From: Candidatus Methanoperedens sp.
GTDB taxonomy: Archaea; Halobacteriota; Methanosarcinia; Methanosarcinales; Methanoperedenaceae
Length of the DNA: 35,774 nt
Assembly (NCBI GenBank): GCA_026552975.1
Contig: JAPMTR010000087.1
Location: 1-35,774 of the forward strand
Reading direction: 5' to 3'
Shown: one piece after another, positions 32,870 to 35,774 of the stretch
Numbering within the stretch: position 1 is the stretch's first letter
Layout: each line of letters starts with the position of its first letter
The notes under the pieces: generated by a model
Told to the model about the DNA's origin: nothing
The model's input: the letters and a program-made list of their open reading frames with translations, nothing else
The model's database searches: none
Translations under genes and position numbers: made by a program

Positions 32870-35578
32870 ATGTTTACAGAGTTAGATGCGATAAAACGTT
32901 TGACTATCAGGCGTTCATGCTATTGGAAACAGAACACAAAGCCCGATAAGGGCAAAGATGGTAAGGATAAATATGGTTATACTCATGTAAAGAAACCTTT
33001 AACCAATGATGATATATTAAAATCAATCAATACAAATACGTTCACCATTGGAACAGCAACCACAGAGAACGGAACGAATCTATGTGTAGCCCCTACATTA
33101 GATATTGATTCGCATAAGGGGGAGGAAGTAAGGGGAAAATTAAAAGCTTTATATGATGAATCAATAAAACAGGGGTTCACCCCGATCATTGAGGCTTCTG
33201 GAGGAGATGATATAGAAGGAGGAGCTCATCTTATTTTTCCCTGTAAACCTACATTATCAGCATGGGTAAGACCAACATTAAGGGGAATAATACATGCGTG
33301 TGGATTGGATATAAAAGATATTGAGATATTCCCCAAGCAAGATGAGGTTAAAGAGGATGGTTATGGTAATTTCGTTAAAACCATATTCCAATTTAACAAT
33401 AGGACAGGGGAACGAAGCACCATAATTAATCCTGACACAATGCAACCATTCAGCCGACAGGATGCTATAAATCATGTTTGTGAATGTCCCAATAATGTTT
33501 TTCCTGAAATTCCAGAGTATGAAACCCCTATCCAGACAATAAACGAGGCTACAACAGCAACCACAGAACCAATTAAAAGCAATATGGACTTCGAGGAGTT
33601 ATTCGGGGATATTGATATTAAACCATGTGTAAAGAAAGCCTATATTGATAAATGGGTATTGCATGGGAGAGGTTCACAAGGTCATGATTTCAGATTAGCA
33701 GCAGTTGGGGAATTATTGGATTATGATATTGAAGATGAATTAATCCATGAATACTTTAGAATACAAAGCGATTATAACCAGAAAGCAACGCAAAAGGGTA
33801 TAGATTCAGCAAAAAAACATAAAGCAGATAATGGGCGGCCTATGGGCTGCAAGAAAATTATAGAGAAATGTAGCCAATATGTAAAAGGAATATGTGAGAC
33901 CTGCGAGAAAAAACCGAAGGAGAGAAAACAGAGAGAACCAAAGACCAAGGGGATTAAAGCTGATGTAAATGAGGTTTTGGAGGCTGGATTTGGTGCATAT
34001 CGTAATAATATGGAATTAGTCGAAGAATTTCAGAAAATAGCTCATGTCCTATATGATATAAGCAAGAATTTTTGGTTGTGGATTCCAGATATGGAATATT
34101 ATAAGAGAATAGATGATATTGATATTTTATCCGCAATAAGAAAAAGAAGTGACGAATACGTTATCGAGACCACAAAAGCAGGAGAGATAAAAAGAGCTAT
34201 CCAGATAACAGGCAGAGAACGATTAAACACCCTTAAAGATATAAAAGAAACATGGGTACATACAAAAAACGGAATAATTGATTACCTCACCGGAGAGAGA
34301 ATAAAAGCAAGTCCTGAATACTTCTTAAAATGTCCTATTCCTCATAAGATAGGCAATTCTGGAGAAATCCCGAAAATAGACAAGCTCTTTAATGATTGGT
34401 TAGGGGATAGAAAACAAATACTCTATGAAATATTGGCGTATTGTTTAGTTGATAGCTACCCCATTCATCGGATGTTTATTTTGTTTGGAAGTGGAAGAAA
34501 TGGGAAAAGCCAATTTTTAGAACTATTGACCAGATTTATAGGGCGAGAGAATACAACCTCAACAGAACTTGAAAAGATCATAGATAGCCGTTTCGAGTGT
34601 TCTAAATTATACCGGAAAAAAGCGGCGCTTATTGGTGAGACAAACTTTACAGCAATTAAGAGCAGTGACCGAATAAAGAAGATAACAGGTCATGACATGC
34701 TAACAGCAGAATATAAAGGCAAAGATCCTTTTGATTTTCAGAATACAGCGAAGATTTGTATAGCAACCAACAGCGTACCGGAGACACTGGATAAAACAGA
34801 GGCGTTTCATTCAAGGTGTATCATAATTGAGTTTAAGAACCGATTTGATGAGGGGAAACCAGTTATTGACTTAATCCCTGAATATGAATATGAGAATTTA
34901 TTGTATAAATGTGTAAAGATTTTACCTGAATTAATAGGAGGGGGAAAATTTACGAATGAGGGGACTATTGAAGAAAAAGCAGAAAAATATGAAAGGTTAT
35001 CAAATCCCTTCCCAACATTCAAAAATAAAGAATTAATCGAGGATGGAGGCGCACAAACTCCAATATGGACTATCAGGGATATGTATATTTCATTTTGTGC
35101 TAAAAATGGCTTCCGAAAAATTGGAGATCGGGATTTTACCCAACTATTGCATAAAGAGGGATACGAGACAAAAAGAGCCTGGTATGGAAAGAAAAATTGG
35201 AATACCGTATTTGGTTTAACCACAAAAGAACCCTATATTTATGAGGAAGAGGATGGGAAAAAAGAGGGTGAAAATAAACCAGATGAACCAGATGAACCAG
35301 ATAGTTCAATCAGAACTCCATATAGAGAACTAAATGAAACATCTGGTTCATCTGGTTCATCTGGTTCAAAACAAGCTAAAACCGTTACGGAATTAAGCCA
35401 AAAAGAAAAAATGAATGAAGCTTTTCAACTGATTTATTCTCACTATGGTTCACAGCCCATAAGTAAAGCAGGGATTCAAGAAGAAGCCAAAAACTTAGCA
35501 GTGAAATTAAATATTCCCTTCGATGATGCTTTACAATACATCAAACAAGCAATAAGCGACAGGGACAGGGGGCGGTAA
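32870..35578 (+). CDS. Primase-polymerase / SF3 helicase replication protein
   Basis: 902 residues. The N-terminal archaeo-eukaryotic primase-polymerase core has DID at 78-80 and His120 in EGGAHLIFP. A middle Cys-containing region (MGCKKIIEKCSQYVKGICET) resembles PriCT-type linkers. From about 400 comes a D5/P4-type SF3 helicase with Walker A G540-S547 (LFGSGRNGKSQF), an acidic Walker B in KKAALIGETNF and the sensor CIATNSVPETLD. A wHTH-like segment and a low-complexity linker with PDE/SGS repeats close it. This is the stand-alone replication initiator of archaeal plasmids and viruses, so the element was or is autonomous. Confidence 0.9.
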   Translation: MFTELDAIKRLTIRRSCYWKQNTKPDKGKDGKDKYGYTHVKKPLTNDDILKSINTNTFTIGTATTENGTNLCVAPTLDIDSHKGEEVRGKLKALYDESIKQGFTPIIEASGGDDIEGGAHLIFPCKPTLSAWVRPTLRGIIHACGLDIKDIEIFPKQDEVKEDGYGNFVKTIFQFNNRTGERSTIINPDTMQPFSRQDAINHVCECPNNVFPEIPEYETPIQTINEATTATTEPIKSNMDFEELFGDIDIKPCVKKAYIDKWVLHGRGSQGHDFRLAAVGELLDYDIEDELIHEYFRIQSDYNQKATQKGIDSAKKHKADNGRPMGCKKIIEKCSQYVKGICETCEKKPKERKQREPKTKGIKADVNEVLEAGFGAYRNNMELVEEFQKIAHVLYDISKNFWLWIPDMEYYKRIDDIDILSAIRKRSDEYVIETTKAGEIKRAIQITGRERLNTLKDIKETWVHTKNGIIDYLTGERIKASPEYFLKCPIPHKIGNSGEIPKIDKLFNDWLGDRKQILYEILAYCLVDSYPIHRMFILFGSGRNGKSQFLELLTRFIGRENTTSTELEKIIDSRFECSKLYRKKAALIGETNFTAIKSSDRIKKITGHDMLTAEYKGKDPFDFQNTAKICIATNSVPETLDKTEAFHSRCIIIEFKNRFDEGKPVIDLIPEYEYENLLYKCVKILPELIGGGKFTNEGTIEEKAEKYERLSNPFPTFKNKELIEDGGAQTPIWTIRDMYISFCAKNGFRKIGDRDFTQLLHKEGYETKRAWYGKKNWNTVFGLTTKEPYIYEEEDGKKEGENKPDEPDEPDSSIRTPYRELNETSGSSGSSGSKQAKTVTELSQKEKMNEAFQLIYSHYGSQPISKAGIQEEAKNLAVKLNIPFDDALQYIKQAISDRDRGR
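35277..35366. repeat. Perfect 26-bp inverted repeat of 9-bp units
   Basis: 35277-35302 is nearly three tandem GAACCAGAT units. 35341-35366 is its exact reverse complement. The spacer is 38 bp. Both arms are in frame inside the replication gene and encode PDEPDEPD and SGSSGSSGS. It could form a hairpin, or serve as an iteron-like origin. Confidence 0.85.
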
Positions 35579-35689
35579 TCATTACTCAAGCGCAAAGATT
35601 TGAAATCTAGAAATAAAGAATTGGGTTTGATCGGGGAAACAGTATAAAGTAATTAACATAACTTTTATCTCTTAACAATACCTTCGCCA

Positions 35690-35774
35690 TTAATCCGTAT
35701 TAATTCCACCTATTCTCGTCATTTCTTTAAATATTTGCTGAATTAAAATTGGATCCAGTTTTTCTGGAAGTAAT
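35690..35774 (-). CDS. Partial gene running off the right edge
   Basis: The minus strand reads LLPEKLDPILIQQIFKEMTR, then IGGINTD and a TAA stop at 35690-35692. The C-terminal segment looks protein-like, but the rest lies outside the window. It is convergent with the replication gene. 35579-35689 shows nothing recognisable. Confidence 0.4.
   Translation of the reverse strand, partial: LLPEKLDPILIQQIFKEMTRIGGINTD

Noticed and set aside
35277-35366. CRISPR-like array
   Set aside because: The units are 9 bp without spacers and lie in frame within a coding region.
28840-35774. tRNA gene or att site for the integrase
   Set aside because: I looked for a tRNA-like segment and for direct repeats near the integrase and at the right edge and found none; the element border may lie outside the window.

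Overview
The window carries a methyl-coenzyme M reductase operon (mcrB-mcrD-mcrG-mcrA, minus strand, 12218 to 7869), so the host is a methane-metabolising archaeon. Archaeal-type LeuRS, archaeal pilins, a DUF2298/Chlor_Arch_YYY membrane protein, a DUF2098 protein and near-leaderless TATA promoters agree. The McrA sequence ([10 protein letters not shown], a Cys-rich C-terminal third with CIGEC), the absence of mcrC between mcrD and mcrG, and the cupredoxins suggest the anaerobic methanotroph lineage ANME-2d (Candidatus Methanoperedens). That placement is inference from recall, not a computed phylogeny.

Layout. 1-4800 is rich in toxin-antitoxin material, much of it decayed: a HepT-like scrap at the edge, a YgiT-type antitoxin with an internally shortened DUF4258 toxin, a RelB-like antitoxin, a RelE C-terminal remnant beside a second copy of the aminotransferase 3' end, and an intact HepT-MntA pair. 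A three-gene pilin operon headed by a DUF5371-type gene sits among them (2303-3772). 4841-6994 is a B12-binding radical SAM protein with a C-terminal PqqD-like domain. 7122-13900 holds the mcr operon, a small four-CxxCxGxG zinc protein behind a strong mcr terminator, DUF2098, purE and a second DUF5371-type gene. The mcr operon appears to have a leader of about 170 nt that can fold into one long nested hairpin.

13891-23043 is a run of plus-strand housekeeping genes: a fumarylacetoacetate-hydrolase family protein, a GT2 glycosyltransferase overlapping a DUF2298 membrane protein (probable surface glycosylation), a cupredoxin-like lipoprotein, leuS, a ThiS/MoaD-like protein and moaA. 23059-28336 is mostly minus strand: a substrate-binding-fold protein without signal peptide, three poorly known genes, a second B12/radical SAM protein and two hypothetical genes.

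28370-29228 is a decay zone with a PfpI/DJ-1 fragment and a type 1 copper protein gene broken by one frameshift. From about 29435 onward small zinc-ribbon genes, a membrane protein and a PD-(D/E)XK-like protein lead to a mobile element: a tyrosine recombinase with an added zinc ribbon, an AbrB-like regulator, three tiny genes and a 902-residue primase-polymerase/SF3 helicase. The element probably continues past the right edge. Its att sites were not found, so its borders are unknown.

No tRNA, rRNA, CRISPR array or complete insertion sequence was recognised.
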